A stretch of DNA of 64,000 nucleotides from Prorocentrum cordatum (taxonomy: Eukaryota; Sar; Dinophyceae; Prorocentrales; Prorocentraceae), in assembly GCA_963575745.1 (NCBI GenBank), contig CAUYUJ010002769.1, positions 163,501 through 227,500 of the forward strand, written 5' to 3'. A program made the translations under genes and the position numbers. The notes under the pieces were generated by a model. The model was not told the DNA's origin, did no database searches, and saw only the letters and a program-made list of their open reading frames with translations. Position 1 is the first letter of the stretch. Every line of letters begins with the position of its first letter. This document shows, piece after piece, positions 43,516-53,707 of the stretch.

Positions 43516-44125
43516 CGAGTTTTTGTGTTGGGGGGGGGGGGCGGGGGGGCCTTCGAGTTTGGGGGTGGGAGAGGGAGGAGGGAGGAGGAGGAGGGAGGAG
43601 GAGGAACGGAGGAGGAAGAGGGAGGAGGAGAAGGAGGAGAAGGAGGGAGGAGGGAGCCCTCGCCCGGGCGCGGCGGACCTTTGGAGTCGCCGACCCTCCT
43701 CTATCCTCTGAAATCGCGTGTAGGATCGAAGACAAAAATGGCGGGTACCGAGGGTCCTGGGATATACGTGTTGAATGGTAAAGGAGCGTATGTGAGCGAT
43801 CAGTATTAACATGACTGTTGTATTCTCATGTATAAAACAATTGTTTTGATCCCCTGGTCCCCCTCCCGTGATCCTTGCATTTTTCAATCAAAGTGCTGTT
43901 CCCCTGGCTCGCACCTTGTCCTTCACAAGGGATGCTGGACCGTCACCAAACCATGCCCCTGGCCCCTGGTTTACAGCAACAGCGGCTCCCGCCTGATACT
44001 TCCTCACAATGTATTCCCAAATCGCGCTCCCTCGCGGGATTGCCTCACCACGTATACAGGAATCGCGCTCTCGCGTGGTGCTTTTCGAGCCGCCGGACGC
44101 TTGTGCCCGAAGGGTTTTTTTCCGT

Positions 44126-44277
44126 CGGCTACGCGTAAGAGTGACCTTTGGTGCGGACCCACAGGGGTCCCCCCCGCACTGGCCATCGCGCTTGGATTGC
44201 TCGGGTTGGGTCTCCACCGCGGCCCCCTGAGGCCGCGAACCACAGGTCACCCTCTTGCCTACGGGGCCACTCCTTGG
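44126..44277. mobile_element. family B TIR element, copy 3
   Basis: Left CGGCTACGCGTAAGAGTGAC with CTTTGGTGC; the right side keeps CACAGGTCACCCTCTTGCCT but its outer end is eroded. Confidence 0.6.
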
Positions 44278-44291
44278 AGCTTGCCTTTTTC

Positions 44292-44485
44292 AGACCCTGG
44301 CAAGCTTACTTGCACGGACAGGGAGGGGGGAGGGGGGCGGGGCGCCTGAACGTGAAGCACGCCGCAGACGACTTGCACGTGAGGACATCGCGCAAGTCGA
44401 AAGGCTTTTGCACGCGGGTATTCGTTTGAAGAGGGGCGGGGGTGGGGGTGGGGGCGAACGGCATGCAGGCAAATTTGCCTGACCC
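44292..44485. repeat. family I repeat, copy 2
   Basis: GACCCTGGCAAGCTTACTTG at the left and GCATGCAGGCAAATTTGCCT at the right pair imperfectly. The interior keeps CGCAAGTCGAAAGGCTTTTG and CGGGTATTCGTTTGAAGAGG. Family P-like sequence starts at its right edge (GAGATCCGACGTCTCGAACA). Confidence 0.6.
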
Positions 44486-44699
44486 TGAGATCCGACGTCT
44501 CGAACAAAAATCGAGGCATCGTGAAAAGGACCCCGCCTTTTTGCGCCAGCTTTCGAGCCGCATCCATCTGTGAATGTCCCCGGGGCCCGTAAGTGGGCGA
44601 AGACGCCCGGCTCCCAAACATGGAGCCGCCAGGACCCCCAGGGAAGTCGCAGCCGACCCCCACCCCTCCTCCCGCCCTCCTCCGCCTCCTCCTCCCCGC

Positions 44700-44850
44700 C
44701 CTCCTCCGCCTCCTCCTCCTCCTCCTCCTCCTCCTCCTCCTCCTCCTCCTCCTCCTCCTCCTCCTCCTCCCCTCCTCCTCCTCCCCCTCCTCCTCCTCCT
44801 CCTCCTCCTCCTCCTCCTCCTCCTCCTCCTCCTCCTCCTCCTCCTCCTGC
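44700..44850. repeat. long (TCC)n array
   Basis: About 150 bp of TCC triplets with few interruptions, directly upstream of a CCCCCCTGGCAG acceptor-like site. Confidence 0.92.
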
Positions 44851-44872
44851 TCCTCCTTGGCCCCCCTGGCAG

Positions 44873-45033
44873 TGCGGGAGGTCGGCGGTGTGCGGCTGGT
44901 GCCGCTGCCGCTCGGGTGGGGCGCCTCGCAGCGCGGGCTGCCGCTCGCGGAGGCGGGCCAGCCCCGGGGGCGCCGCCCGGGGACGGCCGCCGCCCAGCTG
45001 CTCGGCGGGGCCGGAAGGGACGCGGAAGGAACG
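44873..45033 (+). CDS. candidate exon, unknown protein
   Basis: Preceded by a TCC tract and CCCCCCTGGCAG, a good 3' splice site. The frame reads REVGGVRLVPLPLGWGASQR, then GLPLAEAGQPRGRRPG and AAQLLGGAGRDAEGT, with almost uniform G/C third positions. It ends on a codon boundary where GT is formed at the family T junction (45034). The antisense strand is also open with high GC3, so strand is not certain. No family recognised. Confidence 0.32.
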
Positions 45034-45034
45034 G

Positions 45035-45197
45035 TCAAGTCGGGCGTGTCCCTCTGAAGTGCAGGGGGGGTTTTCGAGGACAGGAAGAATAGAGTCTGGG
45101 GGCGAGTTGTTGATGACTTGTTTGACTATGGTTGGTGCTTTTCGCTGATGTGTCAAGTCTCCTTCTCAAATCTGCCTGCAGGAAGACATGCCCGTAA
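45035..45197. mobile_element. family T TIR element, copy 2
   Basis: Left TCAAGTCGGGCGTGTCC. The right end is eroded (GAAGACATGCCCGTAA). The inner right side reads CAAATCTGCCTGCAG then GAAGACATG. No target duplication is discernible. Confidence 0.7.
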
Positions 45198-46313
45198 ACA
45201 ATGGGCAGCAGCTCTTATGGTGGATCGAGTCTCAAGCGAAGAGAGATAGAGGCCACGCGTTTGGCCCCTGTAGGGGCTCTTCGGGCCAAGTCGCCCACGG
45301 TGCAGCGTCGAACGAGCATCGTGGCTGGGGTCGTTGCTGGGGTCGTTGCAGCTGGGGTCGTTGCAGCCTGGGGGGCCTGAGGTGGGGGGGGGGGGCTAGT
45401 CTGTGTGGGAGGGGAGGCGGGAGAGGGAAGCTGCAATCTTCGACAGCCCCGCCTGCCCTGGCCTGCCGGATCGGGGGTGACAGGGGTCGGCGCGGTATTC
45501 GGAATCAGAATGGATTGCTTCGCCTGGAATCCTCCACCGCCTCCGCGGCCGCCATTTTGCTTCAACCCTCCGCAGGTCGGGGGTGTCTGGGGCCGTGGCC
45601 GCGAGACGGGCTTCCGGCTCTGAGTGAATCAGATTTGCAGGCAAGCCAAGTCCTTTAGAGTAAGGGGGGATGCCAGGCTTCGGTTATCCCCAGGCCCTTG
45701 CGCCCTGGCACCATCCGGCCTGCTGTAGGGCACAAGAGCTGTGGCACGAGGTTTGCTGAAGGCGGTCCCCAGTGTCTCTCCTCCCCGAGGCCATCTTTCC
45801 ACCGTCTCCGGCCGCACAGTCAGCCCCGGCCGCCCGAGTGTCTGGGGAGTCTGGGGTCTTTGCGGTCGGGGGATTGTTTCGGCAAGGAGCGGACCCGGTG
45901 GTCACCGCTGCGGCTCGTCTGTGACCCTTCTGGTGTTTGGGTGCTTCCCCTCTTCATCTGCCCCTTCTGCCTGCAGGCCCCAGGGGAGCAGCAGCAGCCG
46001 TAGATTTCCTCCTACTCACCACAGCTGTGTCGGAGGAGGGTTGGGCCAGGATGCGCGGCGAGGCCATGCCGAGGAGGGCTCCCCTCCCGGCTGCCCTCTG
46101 GCAGCTGTCCCTGCAGCGCCCCTTCCCCGCCCACTGCGGCCGCCATCCATCCCGACGCCTTCGTCCCCGACGCCCTCCTTTTTGCCTTGCCCCCCCGCCC
46201 CTGCTCTCCCGACGCCCCCCCCCCCCACGACGCGCGGAGGCCGGGGCGCGCGGCGTAACCCGCCGGGCGAGGAGCCGGCGCTGGCGCTGCAGGAAGGGCG
46301 CAGGGGGACCCTC
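45198..46313. other. no assignable gene
   Basis: GTCGTTGCAGCTGGGGTCGT-type short repeats at 45320-45370. Otherwise mixed sequence with several open frames but no recognised protein. 45966-46020 (TGCAGGCCCCAGGGGAGCAG) has splice-like features only. Confidence 0.4.
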
Positions 46314-46780
46314 TTCCATCCTCCTCCTCCTCCTCCTTCTCCTCCTCCTCCTCCGCCTCCTCCTCCTCCTCCTCCTCCTCCTCCGATCTCCGTCCTCCTC
46401 CTCCTTCTCCTCCTCCTCCGTCCTCCTCCTCCTCCTCCCTTCCTCCTCCTCCTCCCCTCCTCCTCCGTCCTCTCTCCTCCTCCTCCTCCTCCTCCTCTCC
46501 TCCTCCTCCTGCCTCCTCCTCCTCCTCCTCCTCCTCTCTCTCCTCCTCCTCCTCCTCCTCCTCCTCCTCCGTCTCTCCTCCTCCTCTTCTCCTCCTCCCT
46601 CCTCTCCTCCTCCTCCTCCTCCCTCCTCCCTCCTCCCTTCCTCCTCCTCCTCCTCCTCCCTCCTCCCTGCTCCCTGCTCCCCTCCTCCCTCCTCTCCCTT
46701 CCCTGCTCCCTCCTCCCGCCTCCCTCCTCCCTCCTCCCTCCTCCTTTCTCCTTCCTCCCCTTCCCTCCTCCTCCTGTCTC
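46314..46780. repeat. very long TCC/CCTCCC tract
   Basis: About 470 bp of pure pyrimidine on the + strand with TCC, TCTCC and CCCTCC units, continuing loosely to 46900. Frames of 280-470 codons crossing it are low-complexity. Confidence 0.92.
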
Positions 46781-46939
46781 CCTTCCTCATTCCCTCCCTC
46801 CCACCTCCTCTATCATTTACCTCCTTCTCCGTTCTTTATTCTCCCCCTCATCCATCCTCCCTCCCTCCCCCTCCATCCTCCTCCCCCATCTGCCTTCGCC
46901 AAGGGCTGGCAGCGGGAGGAAGACGAGTGAGGGTGGATG

Positions 46940-47133
46940 GATCCAGATATGTGGCAGTTCGGCAGATTCGAGGCTGCTTCCGTTTTTTTGCTGTGGCAGT
47001 TTTGGGATTTCGGAGACCCCTGGACCGTCAAGAAAATGCCCAGGACGACAAACTGGTCCCGTGGAAGTTGTCGAGAGGTCTGGGGGCCAGTGCCTCCAAC
47101 AGATAGTGCCGCTGGATATCTGGGGGGGCCGCG
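46940..47133 (+). mobile_element. family P TIR element, copy
   Basis: Left CCAGATATGTGGCAGTTCGG, interior GGACCGTCAAGAAAATGCCC and AGGACGACAAACTGGTCCCG, right CGCTGGATATCTGGGGGG. Confidence 0.65.
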
Positions 47134-47433
47134 AGGTCGGCGGCATTGAATGCCGCCGACCTTAGAAGGCATGGCATTTGTGAGAAGGCCTAGGAGGCTC
47201 CAATGGGGGAGGCGCCAGTGCTCATCGCTGTCATGCAGTGTCGCCACAGGGGAGGAGGCGCCCGTGCTCACCACTGCCACGCAGGGTTCATCTTGGCGTC
47301 GAGGTGTGCTTGGTCTTCCCTGGGTCATTCGGTGGCTTTTCCTCTAACGCTCCTCCTTGTGCAGATGGGCGCACCCCAGGACCAAAGGCGGCTTCGCTTC
47401 TGTTCCAAAGTTCGTTGAGGGAACACATTGGAA

Positions 47434-47575
47434 GAGGAGGGAGAGGAGGAGGAGGAGGAGGAGGAGGAGGAGGAGGAGGAGGAGGAGGAGGAGGAGGAGG
47501 AGGAGGAGGAAGGGACCAGAAGGAGGAGGAGGAGGAGGAGGAGGAGGAGGAGGAGGAGGAGGAGGAGGAAGGGGC
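47434..47575. repeat. two adjacent (GGA)n arrays
   Basis: 47440-47512 and 47521-47570, separated by GGACCAGAA. Confidence 0.92.
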
Positions 47576-47939
47576 GAGGAGGTTTTTCCGAGGGGCTTGA
47601 AACATTTGATAGCGCAATTCCACCAAAAGGATAGGTCCTCCACGTCCACCTGCGGACCCAGTCGTCCGAAGTCCCGATTGCATCACCCCCTCCGTTTTTT
47701 CTCCGAGCTTGACCCTCAGGGGCTGTTGTCGGGCCTGGGGCCGACCGAACATCGATCCGGGATGGAACACTACCCCCCCCGGGAGGAGGGTCCGGATTTT
47801 GGGGGCCCGCAGACCAACGAGACTTCTCGGAGGTCGGGGGGCGTGCCTCCTGGGGCTCTCGAGGAGCGTTTGATGTGGACACCGTTCTGCAGGGAGCGAC
47901 GCGCATCCGCATCTCACGCTCCGCGCCGTCCTCGCAGGC

Positions 47940-48003
47940 TCGTCTCCGAGTCGGTGGATCTGGGCAGAGCCCTGGGCGTGGACCCGCGGGAGCGGTCCGG
48001 CAC
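47940..48003 (+). CDS. weak candidate exon
   Basis: After CCGTCCTCGCAG the frame LVSESVDLGRALGVDPRERS has high GC3 and mixed composition. Only about 22 codons; the donor is unclear. No family. Confidence 0.18.
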
Positions 48004-48102
48004 GCGCGCGTCGGGTCATGGACGGGGCCAGGGCAGCCAGGGCGACGTGTCACAAGCAGCCAGGGCGACAGATTTTGCAGGAGACGCTGCGGGGCAACCT
48101 TT

Positions 48103-48364
48103 CGTTGGTTGACCCGAAAGGGGATGCAGCGAAAAGAGGGTGGGGCAATAGATGTGGTGCAAGAGAGTATTGGGGTTGCGATAGGTTGGGGACATGCAAT
48201 ATATCCCGGTGCGCAAATGTATTGCTGGGTTTTTGCGTGTAGTACACTTATTTACAATACGATGCAATAATAAAATTCTCTGACGCAATAAATTTGCAAT
48301 ACGATTGCCCCAAACCTATTGCACCACCCCCTTTCAGGTGGATCAGCTCCTGGGTCAACCAACG
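48103..48364. mobile_element. family D TIR element
   Basis: Perfect 13-bp ends CGTTGGTTGACCC and GGGTCAACCAACG. Inner arms GAGGGTGGGGCAATAG and CTATTGCACCACCCCC also pair. The interior is AT-richer, with repeated GCAATA / TATTGC (GCAATAATAAAATTCTCTGA). 262 bp, no coding. No target duplication found. Single copy in the window. Confidence 0.75.
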
Positions 48365-49479
48365 ATCTCCGACCCCGAGCCAAACCTCCGAGTCGGTTTG
48401 GGGAGAGGTCGCCGCGACGATCGCAGCGGCCACAAATCAGGGCGAGTTTTTTTGCGAAGGATGTTGCATGCCCCTTGAAAGCCCCCTCCCCCGCTCTGCA
48501 ATGTCGACGTGGACCATAGTTGTACATATCTGCTTATATATATATATATATACATGTATAGATATAGAGAGACAGAGAGTTGTCAATGTATGTCCAGCAT
48601 GGTGATGTATGTACTTGGTCTTTCTGGCCTTCGCCTCCATTCCTAATTAAAGCACGCCGATAAAGGAACATTCAACAGCATTGCCACACATGTCACCAGG
48701 ACTCGTTACATTAGTCGCAGTGCTCGTATTAATACTGGTACTGGCCATACCACCAGCGGTTGTAGCAGTAGCAGTGGTAAGCGGATGCATCGTGTCCTCC
48801 ACAGGCTCGGTTCCAGGTCGCAGTTACGGCATTCGTATGACGGAGCAATGCTTACAACTAGTGATTCAGTTTTGGTTGAACTATGCCCCGCGGTCATGAC
48901 ATCCGTATTTGTTGGCCAATGTGTTGCAGCAACTGGTTCAAGCACAGTGCGTCTGAGCCAACATTGTGTTATGCAGGGGTCTCTGGGGATATTCGATGTA
49001 GGTAGGCGGTCTGGCCAATGTTATGATCGGAGAGCTCGTAAATTCTCGAGACAGGAGGCACATGGGATTGAGCGAAGACTTTGGATCTCGCAGGCAGTTC
49101 ATATCGCATGATGTTTTGATTGGTCCGATTGGATTACAGTATCGCGTTACGTTAAACGAAATTGTTCAGGGGGTCGCCAGTATTCGTAAACCGTCATAGC
49201 AGAAGTGAGAATGCGAGTTTCTTCTCGGAACTTGAATCTCTGGGACGAGTTCGGTGTCGCTCCCCTCCCCCCCCTTCCGCCCAATGTCCAAACGCCGAAT
49301 TCGAGCATGCGTTCCGTCTGTGGAGATGCCGCCCCCTCGATGCCTCGTGCCCCCTCCGCGCGCCCTCGAGACCTATCGATCCCTTCCCCATGGGCGTGCT
49401 TTCAATCCTGGGCCGTTCTCTGCATGCTCTGGGGCCCGAGACCAGGCCCCCCAGAGGCCGAGCGTCTTCCTCTTCATGT
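48365..49479. other. no gene seen
   Basis: A TATATATATATACATGTATA run at 48536-48560; otherwise unique sequence without recognisable coding. Confidence 0.45.
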
Positions 49480-49570
49480 TCCTCTTCTTCTTCTTCTTCG
49501 TCGTCCTCCTCGTCGTCCTCCTCCTCCTCCTCCTCTCCCTTTTCGTCCTCCTCCTCGTCCTTCTCCTCAT
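49480..49570. repeat. TTC/TCG/TCC triplet array
   Basis: TTCTTCTTCGTCGTCCTCC-type triplets. Phe/Leu/Val, Ser and Glu/Asp frames are artefacts. Confidence 0.85.
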
Positions 49571-49599
49571 CCCTGCCGCCTGCCTGAAGGCCAGCGCCC

Positions 49600-49720
49600 T
49601 GGGCCCCTCTCCCTGGTGTGCGGAGCGCGTCAGGGGCGGCGATGAAGGCGCCGCCCGGGAAGGGTCCAGCGCAGATCCCAGACATCCGCGCGGACCCTCG
49701 GACAGATTGTGGTCATGCCG
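49600..49720 (+). mobile_element. family A foldback element, right-half fragment
   Basis: CCTGGTGTGCGGAGCGCGTC, AAGGGTCCAGCGCAGATCCC and AGACATCCGCGCGGACCCTC match the right half of family A. Confidence 0.55.
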
Positions 49721-49728
49721 GCTTTCGG

Positions 49729-49829
49729 GTAAGTCTGCCCACCTGTTACACGCGGCCGGGCCCGGCGCGCGCGGGCGCGCGGGCCTCCCTCTCCCCTGCC
49801 CCCTTCCCCCCTGTCCCCTCCCGCCACAG
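49729..49829 (+). other. candidate 101-bp GT-AG intron
   Basis: CGG then GTAAGT at 49729 is a consensus donor. 49780-49829 is a long pyrimidine tract ending CCGCCACAG, a strong acceptor. A 13-bp direct repeat, TCATGCCGGCTTT, lies just before the donor (49713) and 28 bp after the acceptor (49857). Flanking exons are not identified. Confidence 0.4.
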
Positions 49830-50329
49830 GGCGTGTCTTGCGCTGGTAAAAAGTGCTCATGCCGGCTTTGCTTCTTCGATGTCTGGCGTCGATTCGCCAG
49901 CTGCCGCCCACATCCTTGGGTCCGCCAGTCGTCCTGGGCGAAGGCCAGCGCCCTGCCGCAGAGCGGAGGGTCGGGCGAAGGGCCGGTGGACTGCATTTCC
50001 GCCTGCGCTTCCGCCAGCGGTGCTAGGGTGGGGGCTGCCGTTCAAAGGACATTTCTCAGGAAGCTTCAGGCCCTTGGAGATTCCTTATCTGATGTCATGG
50101 CGCCCACATCGCAGAGCGGATTTCGTTCGGAAAACGATCGGATTGGCCCAGAGTGTCCTGGAGAATTTCGTTCCGGAGTTCGAGGTGAATTTCGTGAGGA
50201 GTTTGGGCCAGGATTGAAGACTAATAACATTCCACTCGAAATTCACTTCGTTTTTCGCTCGCCGTTTAGGGCAAAAATCCAAGCAACAAATTAACGCAGA
50301 AATCCGCTGCAGCACGTCTGCTAGGCTTG

Positions 50330-50485
50330 TGCAATGACATGTCCCAGGAAGTTTCAGACCCTTGATGATTCCGTATCTGATGAGGGCGGCGGGGACAAGG
50401 CCATGCCTCCATGGGTGTTCCACTGGCTTCCAGACCCTGGGCTCCTTGCCCAGCGTTTCCTTGGCCGATGCCCTCACCGTATACC
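50330..50485 (+). repeat. dispersed repeat Q, copy 3
   Basis: AGGCCATGCCTCCATGGGTG, CCACTGGCTTCCAGACCCTG and TTTCCTTGGCCGATGCCCTC. Confidence 0.65.
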
Positions 50486-50650
50486 GTTCCTCCTTTCTGT
50501 GACCGCCCCCCCCGTGCTCTCCGCCCGCCTCCGGCGAGGGCGAGCCCTCGGACCCGGGGGTCCAGAGATGGGGCCCGGAGGGACAGTGCCCCGAGGACAG
50601 GGAAGGGCTTCCAGTGCGAATCTGCACTGCTTATGAGCCTGTTTTCGCTG

Positions 50651-50830
50651 GACCGCGGCGGGTTCGCTTGTATAGGGACCGGGGGAGGGCCCGAGCCTGA
50701 AGCGAGCCGCAAACGACTGGCGCGCGAGGAGATCACGCAAGTCGAAGGGCACTTGCACGCCAGTATTCGTTGGAAGAGGGGCGAGTGGGAGGGGGTGGGG
50801 GGGCAAACGCCATGCAAGTAAACTTGCCTG
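50651..50830. repeat. family I repeat, copy 3
   Basis: GCGGGTTCGCTTGTATAGGG, ATCACGCAAGTCGAAGGGCA, CAGTATTCGTTGGAAGAGGG and GCCATGCAAGTAAACTTGCC. Confidence 0.6.
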
Positions 50831-51102
50831 ATTTTTTGCAACAGCAAAAAAAGAACAGGCTCCGTGTCCCATCCCTCCGGGCCCCATGTCTCCGGGCCCC
50901 CATCTTCGAATGGCGAAGGCTCCAGACATCCGACGATGCTGTCATGTTTCCAGGAGCAGGGTCCCCAGAAGTCCCGGCCCCGTGCCCCAGGGCCGGTGTC
51001 TCCTCCTGCGCCGTATGTTGATGGCCCTGGGGCGCGAAGCCCGCCCCCTGAGTCCACACAGAGGCGGCCGAAAACCACGGAACTCGGAGGAGGAATAAGG
51101 AG

Positions 51103-51187
51103 GCCCCTCCTCCTCCTCCTCCTCCTCCTCCTCCTCCTCCTCTTCCTCCTCCTGCTCCTCCTCCTCCTCCTCCTCCTCCTCCTCCAC
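51103..51187. repeat. (TCC)n array
   Basis: TCC triplets with TTCC and GCTCC interruptions. Confidence 0.9.
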
Positions 51188-51217
51188 TTCCTCCTCGTCC
51201 TCCTCCACCAAGGAGGT

Positions 51218-51350
51218 ATCCATGCCTCTACCCTTCGCCTGTTTTCCCCTTTTCGGGCCTGCTGGGAGGCCCTCGTCGCCACCGTTGGATTCGCCTCGAA
51301 CTCCTGGTCCGAACGCGCTCCGGGAGAGGTCCGGGGAGTAGCGGTATCGG
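51218..51350. repeat. family G dispersed repeat, copy 3
   Basis: GCCTCTACCCTTCGCCTGTT, CGTCGCCACCGTTGGATTCG and GAGAGGTCCGGGGAGTAGCG. Confidence 0.7.
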
Positions 51351-51676
51351 TGCCGTTTGGTCTCTCCAGGAAAGCCACCGTCTTGTTGTCTTCGAGTCTT
51401 CGAGAACCCTGGATGTCTTGGGTCCTCCGCTGCAGCGCCCTGCGAACTGCGGAGGAAGGGCTTCCTGCTGATGCGGAGCGGCGCCTCCCCTGGCTGCGGT
51501 TGAGACCGCCCTGGGAAGCGAAACGGGCAGCGGCATCGAGAGAGCGAGCGGGGGGGGGCGAGGAGGAGGAGCAGGAGGAGGTCGGGCCGCGCCGTGGTCG
51601 GGCTGCGGCAGGGCCAGTGCGGAGCGTCAGAGCGAAGCGCCCGAGCCGGCGGCGTCGGCCAGGGTCCGACGATGCG

Positions 51677-51867
51677 GATACGCGTGCGTAAAAGCGGCCC
51701 CTCGACGGAGTGACCTCTTGTGCGGGCCCGCTGGGGCCCCCGGAAGGCTGAGTGCGATTGAACAGCAGCAGCTCGCGCGCTTGGGTTCGTCCCTCCTCGC
51801 CCCCCCCCCCCCCGGAAGCCTTGCACCAAAGGTCGCTCCGGTCTAGGGTCTTCCCTGCGTGCAGCCG
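51677..51867. mobile_element. family B TIR element, copy 4
   Basis: GATACGCGTGCGTAAAAGCG and GGAGTGACCTCTTGTGCGGG on the left; GCACCAAAGGTCGCTCCGGT and TTCCCTGCGTGCAGCCG on the right. Confidence 0.65.
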
Positions 51868-51918
51868 TGCGATGGCCACATCGTCCCGGTGGCCGGCCCT
51901 GTGAGAGGAAGGGCGCAG

Positions 51919-52033
51919 GCCCCTGGATGGCCCGCTCCTCTTCGACGCCGCGCTGCTGCAGAGCGCGGCCACGCTTGCCGGCTACGCATCGCCGGGGCGG
52001 CGCCTGCGCTACGAAGACTGGGCGCCGGCCGGG
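51919..52033 (+). CDS. candidate exon, unknown protein
   Basis: Acceptor GAAGGGCGCAG, then LDGPLLFDAALLQSAATLAG and YASPGRRLRYEDWAPAG, ending on a codon boundary before GTCGGAGG. GC3 is very high and composition protein-like, as in the acetyltransferase exons. DAALLQ faintly recalls polyketide synthase dehydratase sequence, but this is far too short to assign. The putative intron opens with a GGA array. Confidence 0.38.
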
Positions 52034-52036
52034 GTC

Positions 52037-52094
52037 GGAGGAGGAGGAGGAGGAGGAGGAGGAGGAGGAGGAGAAAGAGGAGGAGAAAGAGGAG
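52037..52094. repeat. (GGA)n array
   Basis: GGA triplets with AAA interruptions, immediately after the candidate exon. Confidence 0.9.
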
Positions 52095-52298
52095 GAGGAG
52101 TGGTTCGAGGGTCGAGGGTCTTGGGGGACTTGTTCTTCGGGCCCGAGGACACGAGGACGACGGTGGCGCGGGCGACGTCTTCGTTTCGGAGGGTCCTGGG
52201 GGGCAGCTCCAAAGAAAGACCCCGCGTCGAGGAACCGGTCCCAAGTGCTCCAGTGCCCACGCCGTGAGGAAGATACACGGCGTCGCAGGTCTTTGCTT

Positions 52299-52400
52299 GC
52301 AGACATCCAACCTCCTGCTTGTTTTGCAGTTTGGTCTCCAGGGGTCCTCGCCGGGCCCCAGGGCAGTCAAGAAGCGGAGCGGGTCTGTTTCCTCCTCCGT
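52299..52400 (+). mobile_element. family P element fragment
   Basis: CAGACATCCAACCTCCTGCT, GGGTCCTCGCCGGGCCCCAG and GGCAGTCAAGAAGCGGAGCG. Confidence 0.45.
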
Positions 52401-52727
52401 TTAGAACTACTCCCTGTATGGAGGGCGGCTCCTTTTGAAAACGGGGCTCCTGCCCCAGCGCCATGCACATTTGTTTTAACAGTTCGCAGCCGATGCAAGG
52501 ATGAATGGCAGTTCCTGGTCAATTTGGCTTCGCCCAAGATGCGACTTTAAACGTAAAGACGACCTGTTTCATCCGATTTAGTATTTGCGCAGGTGATGGA
52601 GGGCGGGTAGTGCTGGTTATGCTGTTTTGTTCGCTTCGGGGCAAGAGTTGTAAACTTGCACGGCCGTGACGCGCAAGGGGGGCGGTCCTTCAAAACGCGG
52701 ATATCGTTGGACGCCCCGTCCCATACA

Positions 52728-52912
52728 TCCAGCTGCTCCATTTTTGTTCGATGCGTGTGTCCCAGAGGTCCGGACCACTTCTCTAGGGCCGGTTGTTCGT
52801 CCCGAATCGTTTTCTGACGCCCCCGAAGCCCGGCGAGGGCCCCAGAGGCCGAAAGCGATCAAAAGCCGCCTGCTCCAATTTTTTTGGAGCGTCGGATCTC
52901 AGGGGTTGAACA
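52728..52912 (-). mobile_element. family P TIR element, minus orientation
   Basis: CATCCAGCTGCTCCATTTTT on one side and GGAGCGTCGGATCTCAGGGG on the other. The interior CCTAGGGCC-equivalent reads CTCTAGGGCCGGTTGTTCGT. Nearly full length. Confidence 0.7.
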
Positions 52913-53003
52913 GTATGATCAAGTTCGTTGCAGTCCCGAGTGCGCCCTGGAGGAGTGCAAGGCAGCTCCTGTTCAGAACGGAGCTCACGCCTGAGTGGCA
53001 GAC

Positions 53004-53556
53004 TCAAGTCGGGCCCGTCCCTCAGGAGGAATATTCCAAAATAGTAAAACAATAATCTGGGGACGACTTTTATTGCATGTTTGATTACGGTTTGAATTTG
53101 CAGTGGATTTGTTTTTTCCCTACCTAGGCTCTGCCTAGAAGGGTTCTTACTCTCTTAGCTTAAAGGGGCCGGGCAGTGGAACACGCCCCGGGCGGTTCCC
53201 CCAGTCCCCTGGGAGCGGTTCCCCCCAGTCCCCTGGGAGTTTTAGCTTTATCTTTTAGCTTAGCTTTAGCTTAGCTTTAGCTTAGCTTGAGCTTAGCTTT
53301 AGCTTAGCTTTAGCTTAGCTTTAGCTTAGCTTTAGCTTAGCTTTAGCTTATATGTAGCTTAGCTGTAGCTTAGCTTTAGCTTAGCTGTGGCTTAGCTTTA
53401 GCTTAGCTTTAGCTTTGCTTTAGCTTAGCTTTAGCTTAGCGTTACTGTTACTACTAATGCTGCTTTCCTAGGGGTTCCAACTCCAAGGTAGGGTCGCACT
53501 GGGATAATTATAAGCTTCGTCCGAACTCCGCCTGTAGGAGGACATGCCCGACCCGA
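53004..53556. mobile_element. family T TIR element with internal minisatellite and 8-bp TSD
   Basis: Ends TCAAGTCGGGCCCGTCC and inverse TCGGGTCGGGCATGTCC. The octamer TGGCAGAC flanks both sides exactly (52996-53003 and 53557-53564), so the whole 553 bp behaves as one inserted unit. It is longer than its relatives because of an AGCTTTAGCTT array (53232-53440). The inner right side reads CCGAACTCCGCCTGTAG then GAGGACATG. Confidence 0.88.
53232..53440. repeat. 11-bp (AGCTTTAGCTT)n minisatellite
   Basis: About 18 units with variants (TGTAGCTTAGC, TGTGGCTTAGC), entirely inside the family T element. Confidence 0.92.
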
Positions 53557-53707
53557 TGGCAGACCCAGGGGGCGCTGGTCTTCCCACGGGGGCGCCTCCT
53601 GCGCTGACACAAGCAGGCTCGGCGGAACGTTCTGGGGAGGGAGCTCCGGACGGGGGGGGCGCAGCATCGCTGCTGCACCTCGGGCAAGCTCGAGGGAGGA
53701 GAAGCCA

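Noticed and set aside
45741-47165. 474-codon plus-strand open frame and overlapping frames
   Set aside because: Held open by the TCC tract (Pro/Ser/Leu runs); the end lies inside a family P element.
51919-52033. Polyketide synthase dehydratase identity for the candidate exon
   Set aside because: Only a DAALLQ-like hexamer is shared; no catalytic His or Asp motif in reach.
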